Shown: positions 42,988-53,244 of the stretch, in pieces
Numbering within the stretch: position 1 is the first letter of the stretch
Layout: each line of letters begins with the position of its first letter
From: Anaerolineales bacterium
GTDB lineage: Bacteria; Chloroflexota; Anaerolineae; 4572-78; J111
DNA length: 64,000 bases
NCBI GenBank assembly: GCA_015075405.1
Contig: JABTUK010000002.1
Coordinates: 1,302,001 to 1,366,000 of the forward strand
Direction: 5' to 3'
Position numbers and translations under genes: made by a program
The notes under the pieces: generated by a model
Databases searched by the model: none
What the model saw: the letters and a program-made list of their open reading frames with translations, nothing else
Told to the model about the DNA's origin: nothing

Positions 42988-44040
42988 TTACTGAATCGTC
43001 GTCACCAGGAAGAAACAGCTATAATATTCATCCCCGGTGGCGAGGTTCCACTGGCCGGTGAAGGGAGTCACGCCGTCGTCGCTGATGGATTTGACCACCA
43101 CATCATAGTCGCCGGCGGGCAGTTCGTAGGTGCCAATGGGTCCCTGTTCCGGGCAAGATTCCGGCCCGTCGCCGGTGTAGTTGGTACAGGTGGTGCATGG
43201 TTCCAACTCTTCAATGCGGGCTTCGGGGCCGCTGAATACGATGCTCAGTTTTTCGGGCGAGTCGTTTTGAATAACCACCACCGAGGGGCCGCTGCCGCTG
43301 CCGCCGACGCTCTGCGGGGCCGGGATGTTGCCCGCGCCCATCGCCTGGGCCTCGGCCACGGAAGCGCGGGCCAGGGCTGCCGTCGTTTCTTCGGCCAAGG
43401 GATGGTCAGGGTAGTCGTTCAGGAGGAGTTGGTACAGATCAATCGCGCTGGTCGGGTCGTTGTTGTCTTCATGAACCTGGCCGCAGGCCAGCAGCAGGGG
43501 CGGTAGAGCCGCTTCCCCGGCCGGGACCAACTCCTGGGCGCGCAGGGCCTCAAAACTCTGGCACACGGGCTGGTCGGCCTGGGCAGCGATGGCTTCGGCC
43601 TGGGCAAACAGGCTGGTGGTTTGGCTGCGCACGGTGGGGCTGAGGGGGGTGGTCGGATAGGCAGCTAGAAAATCAGCATAGCCGGTCAGCGCCGGGCCAA
43701 CCTCGCCGCCGGCCTGGGCGTCAACCGCTTTTTGCAATTCGTCGCACTCGGCTTTTTCAACAGCCGAGGCTTTGGCCGCCTCGTTGCTGTCGCCGCCTAA
43801 ACCACCGCCGCTTAGAGCCGCTTCATAGAGCGGTACAGCGGTGGCGCAGTCTGAATTGAGATAGGCGGCGTGGCCGGCCTCATAATTATCCTGTTGAACG
43901 GTGTATTGGTAAAAATTAAATCCGGCGCAGGCGGCGCAAATCAGGCCGACAACAGCCAAAATAGCGCAGCCAATTTGCCGGCCGCGCGATTTAGGTTTGG
44001 CCGGGGTTGGAACAGGGGCAGCAGGATCGGTTTGAGACAT
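42988..44040 (-). CDS. Membrane-anchored TPR-like protein, unknown function
   Basis: 350 residues, RBS TAAGGAG. A Pro/Lys-rich cytoplasmic tail (1-25) precedes one membrane segment (GCAILAVVGLICAACAGFNF, about 24-43). The extracytoplasmic part (about 45-235) has TPR-like helical repeats with Tyr/Ala spacing (YNEAGH-like: NYEAGHAAYLNSDCATAVPLY). The C-terminal ~90 residues form a beta domain with several Cys (CTTCTNYTGDGPESC), perhaps disulfide-stabilised. I associate similar proteins with Chloroflexota. No function is known. Confidence 0.72.
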   Translation of the reverse strand: MSQTDPAAPVPTPAKPKSRGRQIGCAILAVVGLICAACAGFNFYQYTVQQDNYEAGHAAYLNSDCATAVPLYEAALSGGGLGGDSNEAAKASAVEKAECDELQKAVDAQAGGEVGPALTGYADFLAAYPTTPLSPTVRSQTTSLFAQAEAIAAQADQPVCQSFEALRAQELVPAGEAALPPLLLACGQVHEDNNDPTSAIDLYQLLLNDYPDHPLAEETTAALARASVAEAQAMGAGNIPAPQSVGGSGSGPSVVVIQNDSPEKLSIVFSGPEARIEELEPCTTCTNYTGDGPESCPEQGPIGTYELPAGDYDVVVKSISDDGVTPFTGQWNLATGDEYYSCFFLVTTIQ

Positions 44041-44147
44041 AATGAGTGATCTCCTTAGTCTAAAAAATTGAGATTAAAATAACAAACTGATCAAGCAGAC
44101 TGGAAAATGAATCCTCGCTACTACCTCCTTTCCCTCCCCATAAATAG

Positions 44148-44206
44148 AGATTAGAGATTGGAGATTGTTTAATCTCCAATCTCTAATCTCCTAACCTGGA
44201 TTATAC
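44148..44206. repeat. AGATTAGAGATTGG inverted repeat
   Basis: GAGATTAGAGATTGGAGATT and AATCTCCAATCTCTAATCTCC are complementary around a GTTT loop, upstream of the anchored TPR-like gene. It belongs with 7868-8024 and 31535-31592. Confidence 0.8.
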
Positions 44207-44294
44207 GCCATTTGACGATAGTGGCTTAGCCATTTGACCTCAGCAAGACCGTACCAAGAGTGGTCTTTTGCTCTAGATGACATTTGTCTTTGGG

Positions 44295-44323
44295 TTGATG
44301 TGTTTCTACCCAAAAAATGATAC
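44295..44323 (+). promoter_or_regulatory. Weak promoter candidate for the receiver/Cache chimera
   Basis: TTGATG, 17-bp spacer and TGATAC on the plus strand, about 50 bases before the ATG at 44372. The remainder of 44207-44371 shows no gene. Confidence 0.3.
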
Positions 44324-44371
44324 GCTATTAATCAAACCAGGTCAACTCGATATTGCCAGGAGATGAAAACC

Positions 44372-45130
44372 ATGGGGGGATCAACCTTAATCGTAGCCAG
44401 GCCGGGCCGGTTGCGAGATGCCCTGGGCGCTCTGCTGACCACTATCCCTGGGCTGAGGATTGTGGGCCAGGCGGGCGATGGTCACGTCTTTTGCGGCGCC
44501 CGGCCCGACGATGGTTTACTGAATCTGGCCGATCAAGCCTTTTTTCAACGCGCCCTCCAGACGGGCGCCTTTACCCTGAGTGATTACCAGGATTACCAGA
44601 GTGAGCCGATCAGCGGCAAAGCGACGCTCAGTTTTGGTTATCCAGTCCTCACTGAGACCGGGCAGGTTCAGGCCGTTGTTTTTGCCTCACTGGACCTGGC
44701 CTGGCTCAACCAACTGGCCGCCCAGGCCCAACTACCCGCAGGTTCATCTTTCACCATAATTGATCGGAACGGCACCATTCTGGTTCGTTACCCTGATCCT
44801 GATCGTTGGGTCGGACGCGCTGTGCCTGAGTCACCGATTGTCAAAATTATCATGTCTGAGCAGGATGAAGGTACGGTCGAGGCTGTTGGGATTGATGGCG
44901 CCCAACGCCAATATGCCTTTACCCCGTTGCAGATTACGCCGGGGGAGAGGGATGTTTTTGTCAGCGTCGGTATTCCCACCCCCATCGCCTTTGGCTATGC
45001 CAATCGCGTCCTGACCCAAAATCTGACTGTTCTCGGGCTGGTGACCCTGCTGACCCTGGCTGCGGCCTGGTATGGCAGCTACGTTTTTGTGCTGCGCCAG
45101 GTGAACGGCTTAGTGGCGGCCACCCAATAA
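44372..45130 (+). pseudogene. Truncated receiver / Cache-domain chimera (probable pseudogene)
   Basis: 253 residues from the ATG at 44372. Residues 1-32 look like the beginning of a LuxR-type response regulator (TLIVARPGRLRDALGALLTT then IPGLRIVGQAGDG), but the phosphoacceptor region is absent. From about residue 33 the sequence changes to an extracellular dCache-type sensor (LNLADQAFFQRALQTG, VFASLDLAWLNQLA, VGIPTPIAFGYANRVL) with one following membrane segment, and it stops where a HAMP domain should begin (VNGLVAATQ). The N-terminal membrane segment, HAMP and kinase/GGDEF output are missing. A deletion between two signalling genes followed by truncation would explain this. Confidence 0.7.
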
Positions 45131-45267
45131 TCACCAGCGCAATGATTACTTGAATTTTTGTGCCCATAAATTACTCCTTTGTAATGATAATTGGTTTGCC
45201 CTTTTTTATGCCAATCATACCATTTTTCAGAATCAAACACATTGGCTCAAAGACCAATTGGCATTAC

Positions 45268-45300
45268 ACAAAAAGACCGCTCTGCGAGCGGTCTTTTTGT
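45268..45300. terminator. Bidirectional rho-independent terminator
   Basis: Perfect stem GACCGCTC / GAGCGGTC with a 3-base loop, flanked by an A-run upstream and a T-run downstream (ACAAAAA / TTTTTGT), so it works on both strands. It lies 68 bp after the mrpG stop on the minus strand and after the chimera on the plus strand. Confidence 0.88.
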
Positions 45301-45367
45301 GGTCAAATGACTTGGGGGTGCTGGCAAATGACTTACATTTCCAGAGCAGAACCTACAACTTGAAGGT

Positions 45368-45742
45368 TTACTCAGCCTGAGAGGGTTTGGCCGAACCGGA
45401 CAGGGTGTGGGTGTCCATGTCGTAGCGGCCTTGCAGTTCATCACACTTTGTTTTCTCCCACAGCGGCACGCCGGTCAGATAAGCGGCCCGGCTAATCCGG
45501 TGAGCGGCTACCGGCGTCGTCAGGAGCAAAAACACAATGGTGGCCAGGACGCGGGCAGTGATCCCAAAATCATCAAAGTAGAACGCTGTGGCCACCAATA
45601 CCAGGCCAACGCCCAGGGTAGCGGCCTTTGAAGTGGCCGACATGCGCAGGTAGACATCGGGCATGCGCAGCACCCCCAGCCCAGCAATCAAGATAAAAAG
45701 CGCGCCTAATAGAAGAAAGAGGGCTGTAATGGCTTCAATCAT
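45368..45742 (-). CDS. mrpG: Na+/H+ antiporter subunit G
   Basis: 124 residues, three hydrophobic segments, with the MnhG/PhaG signature GVLRMPDVYLRMSATSKAATLGVGLVL. It is the last gene of the mrpABCDEFG cluster, 2 bp after mrpF. MrpG is a small membrane subunit of the multisubunit Mrp antiporter. A bidirectional terminator follows. Confidence 0.92.
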   Translation of the reverse strand: MIEAITALFLLLGALFILIAGLGVLRMPDVYLRMSATSKAATLGVGLVLVATAFYFDDFGITARVLATIVFLLLTTPVAAHRISRAAYLTGVPLWEKTKCDELQGRYDMDTHTLSGSAKPSQAE

Positions 45743-45744
45743 GC

Positions 45745-46011
45745 TTAAGCCGTCCTTTCGACATAATAAGCAAAAGCAATTGTTCCCAAAAATGAAGTCA
45801 GGGCCAGGACAATTGCCACATCCAGGAAGACGGGTTGGCCCATAGTGATGGCATAAACGGCGATAAAGGCCACCCCGATGGTAATCAATAAATCAAGAGC
45901 CACCACGCGGTCCGGCAGGCTCGGTCCCCGTACCAGGCGGACAAAGGCTAACACGGAAGCTATCGAAAGAAGCGGCAGCGCTACCAACTCGGCTAACTGA
46001 ATTAAACTCAT
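45745..46011 (-). CDS. mrpF: Na+/H+ antiporter subunit F
   Basis: 88 residues, three hydrophobic segments, with the MrpF pattern [19 protein letters not shown]. Its start overlaps the mrpE stop by 4 bp (46008-46011), a sign of translational coupling. Confidence 0.92.
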   Translation of the reverse strand: MSLIQLAELVALPLLSIASVLAFVRLVRGPSLPDRVVALDLLITIGVAFIAVYAITMGQPVFLDVAIVLALTSFLGTIAFAYYVERTA

Positions 46012-46475
46012 TGGAACACCTCCAGCACCCGGCGCTCAAATCCTTCTTTGATTTCGCGCCGAAACTGTTCAACATCGTCCACATACATACTATGCACGTA
46101 CAGTACCCGCCGGTCGGCCGACACATCTAAACTTAGAGTGCCCGGCGTGAGGGTAATAAGGTTAGCCAGTAAGGTAATAGCTGCATCTGTTTTAACCTCC
46201 AATGGGATGGCCACGATGCCCGGCCGCATGGTATAGGGTGGGGTGATCACCTCATAGGCCACCCGTAGATTGGCCCGAATCAGGGCATCCATAAAGAATA
46301 AGACAAAGCTGATGATCTGGTACACTTTTTTGAAATAGTTGGATGGACCCGCCATCCGTTGCGCTAACCATAGGACCAGATAGCCCAAAACAAACCCACT
46401 CATAAAGTTGACCGGATCAAATTGGCCGGTCAGGGCTGTCCAGGCTAAGGCCAGCAGGATGTTCAGCAAAAACAT
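46008..46475 (-). CDS. mrpE: Na+/H+ antiporter subunit E
   Basis: 155 residues, two to three N-terminal hydrophobic segments and a soluble C-terminus. The MnhE/PhaE-type pattern is clear: [21 protein letters not shown]. It lies 2 bp after mrpD. Confidence 0.92.
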   Translation of the reverse strand: MFLLNILLALAWTALTGQFDPVNFMSGFVLGYLVLWLAQRMAGPSNYFKKVYQIISFVLFFMDALIRANLRVAYEVITPPYTMRPGIVAIPLEVKTDAAITLLANLITLTPGTLSLDVSADRRVLYVHSMYVDDVEQFRREIKEGFERRVLEVFQ

Positions 46476-46477
46476 GG

Positions 46478-47977
46478 TTAAAATGGCCCTCCCAAAACTG
46501 CTTGAATATAATCAGCCGGGTTTAGCAATTGCTCGGCGGCCTGGCTGGCCAGGCGAAAGACCGGTTCTGTAACCAGTCCGATGGTTACCGTTATCACAGC
46601 CAAGATGATGATGGGCAGCACCAGAAGTAGCCCGGTCTGGCCCATCTGTGGCGCGTCCTCATGGCCGGTCTCGGGTTTTTCTTTCCAGAAAGCTTCGGCC
46701 CAAATTTTGGTCATGGAGAACAGGGTCAATAGACCAACGCCCAGGGCTGTGATGACAATAGCATATTGCTCCACCTCCAAACCTGCTCGCACCAGGGTAA
46801 ATTTGGCCCAGAAACCAGACAGAGGGGGGATGCCAGCCAGGGATAGCGCCGGGATCAGGAACAACATGGCGATGCCGGGGGAACTCTGGTACAGCCCCCC
46901 CAATTTTTTTAGCTGGTAAGTACCGGATAGCCGGTAGACAGCGCCACTTATCAAAAATAGATTGGTTTTTACAATAATATGGTGGATGATGTAAAAGATT
47001 GATCCGGCCAGAGCCAGCGGTGTAAATAAGGCCAGGCCCATCAACATGTAGCCAATCTGGCTGACGATGTGAAACGACAGGATCCGCCGAAATTCCTCCT
47101 GGGCGGCTGCGCCCAACACCCCGGTTACCATGGTCAACCCGGCCACAATCAGGATCAGGGTATGCGTGTAATTCACATCCTGCACAAAAAGAAGGGTGAA
47201 GACACGAATCAGAGCATACACCCCTACCTTGGTCAGTAGCCCGGCAAAAATGGCCGAGACAGCCACCGGCGGCGTGTGGTACGAAGCCGGCAGCCAGAAA
47301 AAGAGGGGAAAGATGGCCGCCTTAATTCCAAAGGCGATCAGAAACAGCATAGCCAGGGTAGTGACCAGACCAGATTGGGCCACCTGTGGTAATTGTCGGG
47401 CTACATCAGCCATATTGAGGGTACCAACCATCCCGTAAAGAATGCCCACCGCTGCCAGAAAAAGGGCCGACGATATCAGGTTGAGGGTAACATATTTGAT
47501 GGCCCCCTCAAGTTGAGCGCGCTCGCCCCCCAGCGCCAGGAGCACAAATGAGGCAATCAACATGACCTCAAACCAGACATAGAGGTTGAACATGTCGCCG
47601 GTTAAAAAAGCGCCGCACACCCCCAACAGCAGGATGTGCAGGAGGGGATAATAACCAAACGCCTCGCGCCGGGAGTCCATGCTAACCAGCGAGTAGACAG
47701 CTACCATTAACCCCATCAGCCCGGCCAACACAACCATAATAGCGCTAAACAGGTCGGCCACCAGGGTAATTCCAAAAGGCGCCGGCCAGTTGCCAATCTG
47801 CGCGGCCTGAATGCCAATCTGCGCCACGGAAATCAGCAGCCCCACCGCCGCGCCTAGCAGCCCGGCTGCGCCTACCACACTCAGGACTCGTTGTAGTTGC
47901 CGGTACTGCCAGGCCAACAACGCCGCCACCGCCGTTAGAAATGGGATTAAAATTGGCAAAAGTAAAAGAATGTTCAT
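46478..47977 (-). CDS. mrpD: Na+/H+ antiporter subunit D (NuoN/NuoM-like)
   Basis: 499 residues with about 14 hydrophobic segments. It belongs to the NuoL/M/N proton-pumping family; the pattern [20 protein letters not shown] carries the conserved Glu, and the Lys-containing [19 protein letters not shown] is the ion-path segment. A 69-bp gap with GTCAGT-type heptamer repeats separates it from mrpC. Confidence 0.94.
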   Translation of the reverse strand: MNILLLLPILIPFLTAVAALLAWQYRQLQRVLSVVGAAGLLGAAVGLLISVAQIGIQAAQIGNWPAPFGITLVADLFSAIMVVLAGLMGLMVAVYSLVSMDSRREAFGYYPLLHILLLGVCGAFLTGDMFNLYVWFEVMLIASFVLLALGGERAQLEGAIKYVTLNLISSALFLAAVGILYGMVGTLNMADVARQLPQVAQSGLVTTLAMLFLIAFGIKAAIFPLFFWLPASYHTPPVAVSAIFAGLLTKVGVYALIRVFTLLFVQDVNYTHTLILIVAGLTMVTGVLGAAAQEEFRRILSFHIVSQIGYMLMGLALFTPLALAGSIFYIIHHIIVKTNLFLISGAVYRLSGTYQLKKLGGLYQSSPGIAMLFLIPALSLAGIPPLSGFWAKFTLVRAGLEVEQYAIVITALGVGLLTLFSMTKIWAEAFWKEKPETGHEDAPQMGQTGLLLVLPIIILAVITVTIGLVTEPVFRLASQAAEQLLNPADYIQAVLGGPF

Positions 47978-47989
47978 CGTTGTTAGTTA

Positions 47990-48046
47990 CCAGTGATCAG
48001 TACTCAGTAATCAGTAGTCAGTCGTCAGTCGTCAGTGGTCAGAGCC
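47990..48046. repeat. CAGTAATCAGTAGTCAGT heptamer array
   Basis: Tandem 7-base units of the CAGT(N)3 type (CAGTGAT, CAGTACT, CAGTAAT, CAGTAGT, CAGTCGT, CAGTCGT, CAGTGGT) occupy the mrpC-mrpD spacer. Confidence 0.8.
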
Positions 48047-48394
48047 TCACGTATCCGTTGCTTTCATATCATCCAAATCGTCGGCGCCCACCGTTTGATA
48101 GACTCGCTTAAACAGGACCAGGGCAAAAGCCTGGATACCAAAGCCAATCACAATCGCGGTTAAGATGAGGGCCTGGGGGAGAGGGTCGGCAAACGGCTCG
48201 GTTACGCTCGTGGCGTCTGGTGGAATGAGGGGCGGCCGGCCCCGGGTCAAGCCGGCGATGGTAAAGATTAAGAGGTTGGCCGCATGGCTTAAGAGCACCA
48301 GGCCAATAATGAGCTTGACCAGACTGCGCCGCAGCATTAAGTACAAACTGGCGGCATATAGCCCACCCACAACGAAAGCCAGGACTGTTTCCAT
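48047..48394 (-). CDS. mrpC: Na+/H+ antiporter subunit C (NuoK-like)
   Basis: 115 residues, three hydrophobic segments, NuoK fold with [20 protein letters not shown], typical of MnhC/MrpC. The ATG follows the mrpB stop directly (TAGATG), consistent with coupling. Confidence 0.93.
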   Translation of the reverse strand: METVLAFVVGGLYAASLYLMLRRSLVKLIIGLVLLSHAANLLIFTIAGLTRGRPPLIPPDATSVTEPFADPLPQALILTAIVIGFGIQAFALVLFKRVYQTVGADDLDDMKATDT

Positions 48395-48802
48395 CTAATC
48401 CTCCATCAGAGAGAGGATAATGAGCAGAACCACCCCGATAACGGTTAGATACACACCCAGATCGAATAAGAGCGGCGTCCCTATTTTACCCAGCACCGGT
48501 ACCGGCTGCGGATGCCACAGCCCGGTCAAAAAAGGCAGCCCGGCCGCCAGGGCGATAATCCCGCTGCTTACCGCCAGCAGCAGACCCAGGCCAATCAAGC
48601 GGCCCGGATCAAGGCCCAAAGTTTGCCGGGCTGCGGCGACGCCGTAGGCAATAGCATACAAGGCAAAAGCCGCCGCTGCTACCAGGCCACCCACAAACCC
48701 GCCGCCTGGCTCATTGTGGCCGCGTATCAGGAGAAAGACCGAAAAGAGCAGCAGCAGCGGTAATAAGTAACGGGTAGCCGTACTTAAAATCAACGAACCC
48801 AT
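48395..48802 (-). CDS. mrpB: Na+/H+ antiporter subunit B
   Basis: 135 residues with four hydrophobic segments and the MnhB pattern [21 protein letters not shown]. It starts in the TAATG overlap with the mrpA stop. Confidence 0.94.
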   Translation of the reverse strand: MGSLILSTATRYLLPLLLLFSVFLLIRGHNEPGGGFVGGLVAAAAFALYAIAYGVAAARQTLGLDPGRLIGLGLLLAVSSGIIALAAGLPFLTGLWHPQPVPVLGKIGTPLLFDLGVYLTVIGVVLLIILSLMED

Positions 48803-51135
48803 TAGCGCTCACCCCTTTCTTTTGCCTCCGGCTTTTCCAGGCGCAGTTTCATGAGCGCATAGATGCCGATGGCAGCTACCGCCAGAACCGTAATCTCTCC
48901 CAGGGTGTCCAGGGCGCGAAAATCTACCAGGATAACGTTGACAATATTGCGGCCGTTGGCCAGCGCCAGGCTGTTTTCGGCAAAATAGGGGGTCAGGCGC
49001 GAGGTGGTGGGGGTGCTGGTCACAACGAGGATGAGCGCCGTCATCAACCCTCCGGCCATAGTAGCCACCAGGATATCACGCAGACGGGCCGGGGTACTGG
49101 TCAAAATGGCAAAGCGCGGCAGGCGATACAGAACCAGGACGAATAATATCACTGTTAACGTTTCGATGGCAAATTGGGTCATAGCCAGGTCGGGCGCGCC
49201 GAATAAAATAAAGATCAGGGCCACCCCATAGCCCACTACGCCCAATGCTGCCACTGCGGCTAAACGGGATTGCGCCTGCGCTGCCACCACCGTTGCGACC
49301 AAGACTAGCGCCGTGATAACCCATTGGTGAAATTGCATCGTGAGCGGTCGGGCCCACATGGCCGGAGTGAGCTGATCCAGCAGCGAAGTTCCGGCCAGGC
49401 CAATCGTGGCGACAATAACAATCAACAGATAAAAGCGCAAATAACCGCTCTGGAGCAGGCGAGTCTGCCACCGGGCCAGCGCCATCATCCCCTGCAAGGC
49501 CAGGTCATACCACCAGGCCGGCCCCCACCGGCCCAGCGCATTGAGCGGCTGGGTGAGGCGGCGTAATGTTTCTCGCCCGGCATAGGCCCCGAGACCGCCC
49601 AGCACCGTCACCAGGCTGAGCAGCAAGACCACGTTAAGCTGGTTCTCCTTCCATAGCGACAATTTGTCTAACAAAACCAACTTAACCTCGCTGGACCGGC
49701 CCAGAACGGCAGCAACCGCCGGCGCAATCAACCGCTCACCGGCTAAACCCGAAATCAGACCCAGGGCCAGACCCAGTCCGGCCAGAATAACCGGCCCCAG
49801 CCACATGCTGGGCGGCGCTTCATGCGCCTTGGGGGGGACCTCCGTTTGGGCAAAGAAGGGTTTAACCGCCACCAGGCCGGCTACAAGTACCCCCAGTATA
49901 TTGGCCGCCACCGCCAGCGCCAGGATCACGGGCGCGTTCAGCATGGCCTCGTAAATCAACTCTTTGCCAATGAAGCCCAACCAGGGCGGGATGCCGGCCA
50001 TAGACAACGCGGCCAGGCCGGCCGCGATGGCCGAGATAGGCATCAAGCGGCGCAGCCCGCCCAGCCGGGTAATATCTCGCGTGCCGGTCTCGTGATCAAT
50101 CGCCCCGGCCACCAGAAACAAGGCCCCCTTGTACAGGGAGTGAACGACCAGAAAAACCATTGCCGCTTTGATGGCCAGGTCGCTGCCCCAGCCGATCAGC
50201 ATGACCAACGTACCCAGGGCGCTGATGGTGGAATAAGCCAGGATACGTTTGAGATCGGTTTGCAGCCAGGCCACGTAAGCGCCTACCAGCATGGTCACCA
50301 CCCCCACCGTGACTACGCTGTTTTGCCAAACCTCCGTACCGCCAAGCGCCGGGTTGAGCCGCGCCAGGAGATAAACCCCGGCCTTGACCATGGTGGCCGA
50401 GTGCAGATAGGCGCTCACCGGGGCCGGCGCAGCCATGGCCGCCGGCAGCCAGAAGTGGAACGGAAACTGGGCCGACTTGGTAAAGGCGCCGAGCAAGACC
50501 AGGACCAGGCCCGGCAGATAGAAAGGGTGAGCCTGAATTATCTCCGCCCGGCTCAATAGTGCGGACAGTTCCCAACTTCCCCCGGCCAGCCCCAGCAAAA
50601 CAAGGCCGGCCAGCAAGGCCAGCCCCCCCGCGCCCGTCACCAGCAGGGCCTGCAAGGCTGAGGCCCGCGACTCGGCCTCTGTGTGGTAAAAACCGATGAG
50701 CAAGTAGGAGCTTAAACTGGTCAGCTCCCAGAATACAAATAGAACGATGAGGTTATCGGCCAGGACTACGCCCAGCATCGAGGCCATAAACGCCAGCAGG
50801 TAGGCATAGAAACGGCCTAATTGGGGATGTCCGGCCAGGTAGCCGCCGGCATAGATCACCACCAGCGCGCCGATGCCGCTGATGAGCAGGGCAAAGAGCA
50901 GGCTCAAACCATCCGCGTAAAACGAGAGGTTAACTTCCAGGCTGGGTATCCAGGGATAGGAGGTGGTTAAGACCTGTCCGGCGGCGATTGAGTTGAGGAG
51001 GCTGGCGAAGTAGAGGGCCAGACCCAGGGGCAGCAAAGCAATGATCCAGCCTGCCATCCCGCGCCCAACCCGTTGCAGCCACGGCGCTGCCAGCGACAGC
51101 CCGAACCCAGACAAAACAGCTCCGGTTAGTTCCAT
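48802..51135 (-). CDS. mrpA: Na+/H+ antiporter subunit A
   Basis: 777 residues with about 20 hydrophobic segments, the normal MrpA length. The NuoL-like N-terminal half has [39 protein letters not shown] and other conserved Lys/His residues in the proton path. The C-terminal part (about 600-777) has the MrpA/MbhD-E-like region with [21 protein letters not shown] and [16 protein letters not shown]. It is the first gene of the operon. The complex exports Na+ in exchange for protons and supports pH and Na+ homeostasis. Confidence 0.94.
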   Translation of the reverse strand: MELTGAVLSGFGLSLAAPWLQRVGRGMAGWIIALLPLGLALYFASLLNSIAAGQVLTTSYPWIPSLEVNLSFYADGLSLLFALLISGIGALVVIYAGGYLAGHPQLGRFYAYLLAFMASMLGVVLADNLIVLFVFWELTSLSSYLLIGFYHTEAESRASALQALLVTGAGGLALLAGLVLLGLAGGSWELSALLSRAEIIQAHPFYLPGLVLVLLGAFTKSAQFPFHFWLPAAMAAPAPVSAYLHSATMVKAGVYLLARLNPALGGTEVWQNSVVTVGVVTMLVGAYVAWLQTDLKRILAYSTISALGTLVMLIGWGSDLAIKAAMVFLVVHSLYKGALFLVAGAIDHETGTRDITRLGGLRRLMPISAIAAGLAALSMAGIPPWLGFIGKELIYEAMLNAPVILALAVAANILGVLVAGLVAVKPFFAQTEVPPKAHEAPPSMWLGPVILAGLGLALGLISGLAGERLIAPAVAAVLGRSSEVKLVLLDKLSLWKENQLNVVLLLSLVTVLGGLGAYAGRETLRRLTQPLNALGRWGPAWWYDLALQGMMALARWQTRLLQSGYLRFYLLIVIVATIGLAGTSLLDQLTPAMWARPLTMQFHQWVITALVLVATVVAAQAQSRLAAVAALGVVGYGVALIFILFGAPDLAMTQFAIETLTVILFVLVLYRLPRFAILTSTPARLRDILVATMAGGLMTALILVVTSTPTTSRLTPYFAENSLALANGRNIVNVILVDFRALDTLGEITVLAVAAIGIYALMKLRLEKPEAKERGER

Positions 51136-51453
51136 AGATATATCTCCAGTGCAACCGCATCAGTTTGGGGAGAGGCATCATACCAGCCAACCGGCTAAAG
51201 GGCAACATCGGGCCCTCCGCCTTACAAATTATTATCTTGCCTCTTTAAGTTGGGCTTTTGAATGGCGGTCGGCCAGGTCAAGAAGTTTAAATATCTCCAT
51301 CACGACCAAGACCGTTGAGGCCAAAAGAAACAGATCTCAGAGCGGCCTTGCTTGGGTCAAATGACTAAGATACAGGCACTGGGTTCATAAAATGGGATAA
51401 GAGAAGTCAAGTATAAGCCATTCCTAAATGAACTGAATGTGATTGCTCAGCCA
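51136..51453. other. Intergenic region upstream of mrpA without a recognised gene
   Basis: No coding frame with family similarity, no clear -35/-10 and no RNA gene was recognised. The mrp promoter probably lies here. Confidence 0.4.
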
Positions 51454-51550
51454 TGTCATTTCGAGGGACGTTAGGAGCAAGAAATCTCATAATCCGTGGT
51501 TTGCAAACAATGATCTCAAAGATTTCTCGACTTTCAGCCTCGAAATGACA
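51454..51550. repeat. TGTCATTTCGA palindromic element, copy 3
   Basis: Its ends TGTCATTTCGAGG and CTCGAAATGACA are inverted repeats. The reverse complement aligns with 11044-11147, including ACCACGGATTA and CTCCTAACGTC. It lies before the ATP-grasp-like gene stop. Confidence 0.85.
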
Positions 51551-51571
51551 GGTGGGGTGAGCAGTTATCCT

Positions 51572-53038
51572 TCAATCTCGAAACACCACCGGGGCCTGGA
51601 TGGCGTCGGTGGCTTCGGAGACCTGCATCGTCCCACCCGAAACGGTCAGGTGCGGTCCACAAACGATAGTTTCAGCCCGGCGCCGCAAAAAGAAAACTCG
51701 TAAGCGGGTAGTTCCCTGCCGCATCAGCCGAACTTCGTTGGCGGCGTCAAGGTAGGCCAGGTCTATCTGCGCCGAAGGAACGAGGCGTTGGGCCACCACC
51801 GGCCAGGGCAGGGCCAGCGCCTCGGTTAATATTGTCCGCCAGCTTTCGGCGCTGCAATGGCGGCCCACCCGTAAGCTGCGCCCGCCCCAGGCCTGGTTGT
51901 CGCCATCAAAGCCGGCATATTTGATTAGCCAGTCATCTTTCTGGTCAACGATGGCGGCTACGGTTTCCGGCTGCAACAGCCGCGTTTCGGGAATCGAGCT
52001 ATCCAGCACGGCCAGCGCATCGGGTTGAGCGGCGGCAATTTGCTCGCGCACCACCGGCAAATTCAGGGCGGCCAGGATGGTTTTGCTGTCCAAAATGAAC
52101 ATGGCCGGGTTGAGTAAAGTCGCGCCTTTGGCTTGCCAGCGGATGAAGCGCCGGAGCTTCTCCGGGCTGAAACAGTCAAAATAACCAAAGCGAAAGACGA
52201 CCGCCTGACCCACCTCATCCGGCCAACCGGCGGCGTCCGGGTAAACAAAAGGCTCAAAGCCGTAATCGCCAATACGAGCCAGTACATCGTCGAAATGCCA
52301 GGCAGCCGGTTTTTCCTTGATGCCAAACTCGGGCGACTGCCAGCGCCGGCCCTGATTTACTTCGGCGGCCATCGTGGCAATAGGCACATCATACAACACG
52401 CGCCCGCGCCCGCCAACTTCGGCCAGGGCGCGACAGAAGGCTAACTGTTCAAACAGAAATTCGCTCCACTGCTCGGCGCCGACAAACAACAGCTCCCGCC
52501 CTTGCAGGTAGCGGGCAAAGCCGGCAGCCAAATCGGCGGGCAGACCGTAGCCCACCTGCATGGCGTGAGCATAGCCGTGCGCCGAGGGGCAGATTTCCAG
52601 TTCGGTGGCGATGAAACGGGGTGCGTGAGGCGTGAGGCGAGGAGGCGAAGAGGCGAGAGGTGTGTTGCGTGGTGCGTGGTGCGTGTCAGGTATTGCAGCC
52701 TGGGATTGTGAAAGGTGTTCGGGGGGGAGGATGAGTTGGAAATCGGGACGCACGGAGTCCACCCGGCCCTGGCTCATCAGGCGGGGAATCGCGGGTGGAA
52801 CCTTGTAGTTTAGCAGGGCATCAAGGCCACCTTTGGCTCCGGCGGAGGTTCCGTAGAGGTTTGTCACCACGTCGAAGAGGACAAAAATAGCCCGGCCAAT
52901 CGCCGCCAGGTCGGCGGCGGCTTGGGCGGGTAAGACAAAAGGTTCGGCGGCCGGTAGCCACCAGGCCCCTTCGAGTCTAGCCAGGCTAATACCGGTGGCG
53001 CGCATCCGTTGGCGAAGAAGAGAGAAGTCTTGGGCCAA
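51572..53038 (-). CDS. Putative ATP-grasp-like protein, unknown function
   Basis: 488 residues. The middle and C-terminal parts resemble circularly permuted ATP-grasp proteins (LNPAMFILDSKTILAAL near 310, KDDWLIKYAGFDGDNQAWGG near 380, and later WPVVAQRLVPSAQID), where a Lys and an acidic ligand could bind ATP/Mg. The assignment is by pattern only. Residues about 116-140 (PDTHHAPRNTPLASSPPRLT) are encoded by a heptamer repeat at 52620-52690 and look like an in-frame insertion. A class I glutamine amidotransferase lies just upstream on the same strand, so the pair may make an amide or ligate an ammonia-derived group. Confidence 0.65.
   Translation of the reverse strand: MAQDFSLLRQRMRATGISLARLEGAWWLPAAEPFVLPAQAAADLAAIGRAIFVLFDVVTNLYGTSAGAKGGLDALLNYKVPPAIPRLMSQGRVDSVRPDFQLILPPEHLSQSQAAIPDTHHAPRNTPLASSPPRLTPHAPRFIATELEICPSAHGYAHAMQVGYGLPADLAAGFARYLQGRELLFVGAEQWSEFLFEQLAFCRALAEVGGRGRVLYDVPIATMAAEVNQGRRWQSPEFGIKEKPAAWHFDDVLARIGDYGFEPFVYPDAAGWPDEVGQAVVFRFGYFDCFSPEKLRRFIRWQAKGATLLNPAMFILDSKTILAALNLPVVREQIAAAQPDALAVLDSSIPETRLLQPETVAAIVDQKDDWLIKYAGFDGDNQAWGGRSLRVGRHCSAESWRTILTEALALPWPVVAQRLVPSAQIDLAYLDAANEVRLMRQGTTRLRVFFLRRRAETIVCGPHLTVSGGTMQVSEATDAIQAPVVFRD
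52620..52690. repeat. Heptamer repeats inside the ATP-grasp-like gene
   Basis: GCGTGAG, GCGAGGAGGCGAAGAG and GTTGCGTGGTGCGTGGTGCG units like those between genes elsewhere occur inside the coding frame and keep it open. Confidence 0.7.
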
Positions 53039-53093
53039 GTTAACTCCATCTGGGAATTGAAGGAACTAGGTTTTTTCCAAGACTGCGCTTGGA

Positions 53094-53155
53094 AAAGAAT
53101 GGCGAATGGGCGAATGGCGAATCAGAATCATCATTCGCCATTCGCCATTCGCAAA
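53094..53155. repeat. GCGAATGG / CCATTCGC heptamer inverted repeat
   Basis: GAATGGCGAATGGGCGAATGGCGAAT and its complement ATTCGCCATTCGCCATTCGC form a hairpin between the amidotransferase gene and the ATP-grasp-like gene. Confidence 0.8.
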
Positions 53156-53244
53156 AAGGATTGACAATTTTTTGCCGATGTGAATGTCTAAGTGCCTAAG
53201 GGAACTTGGGAAATGCAAGTCCCCCTCAGTTCCAACCAGTTCCC

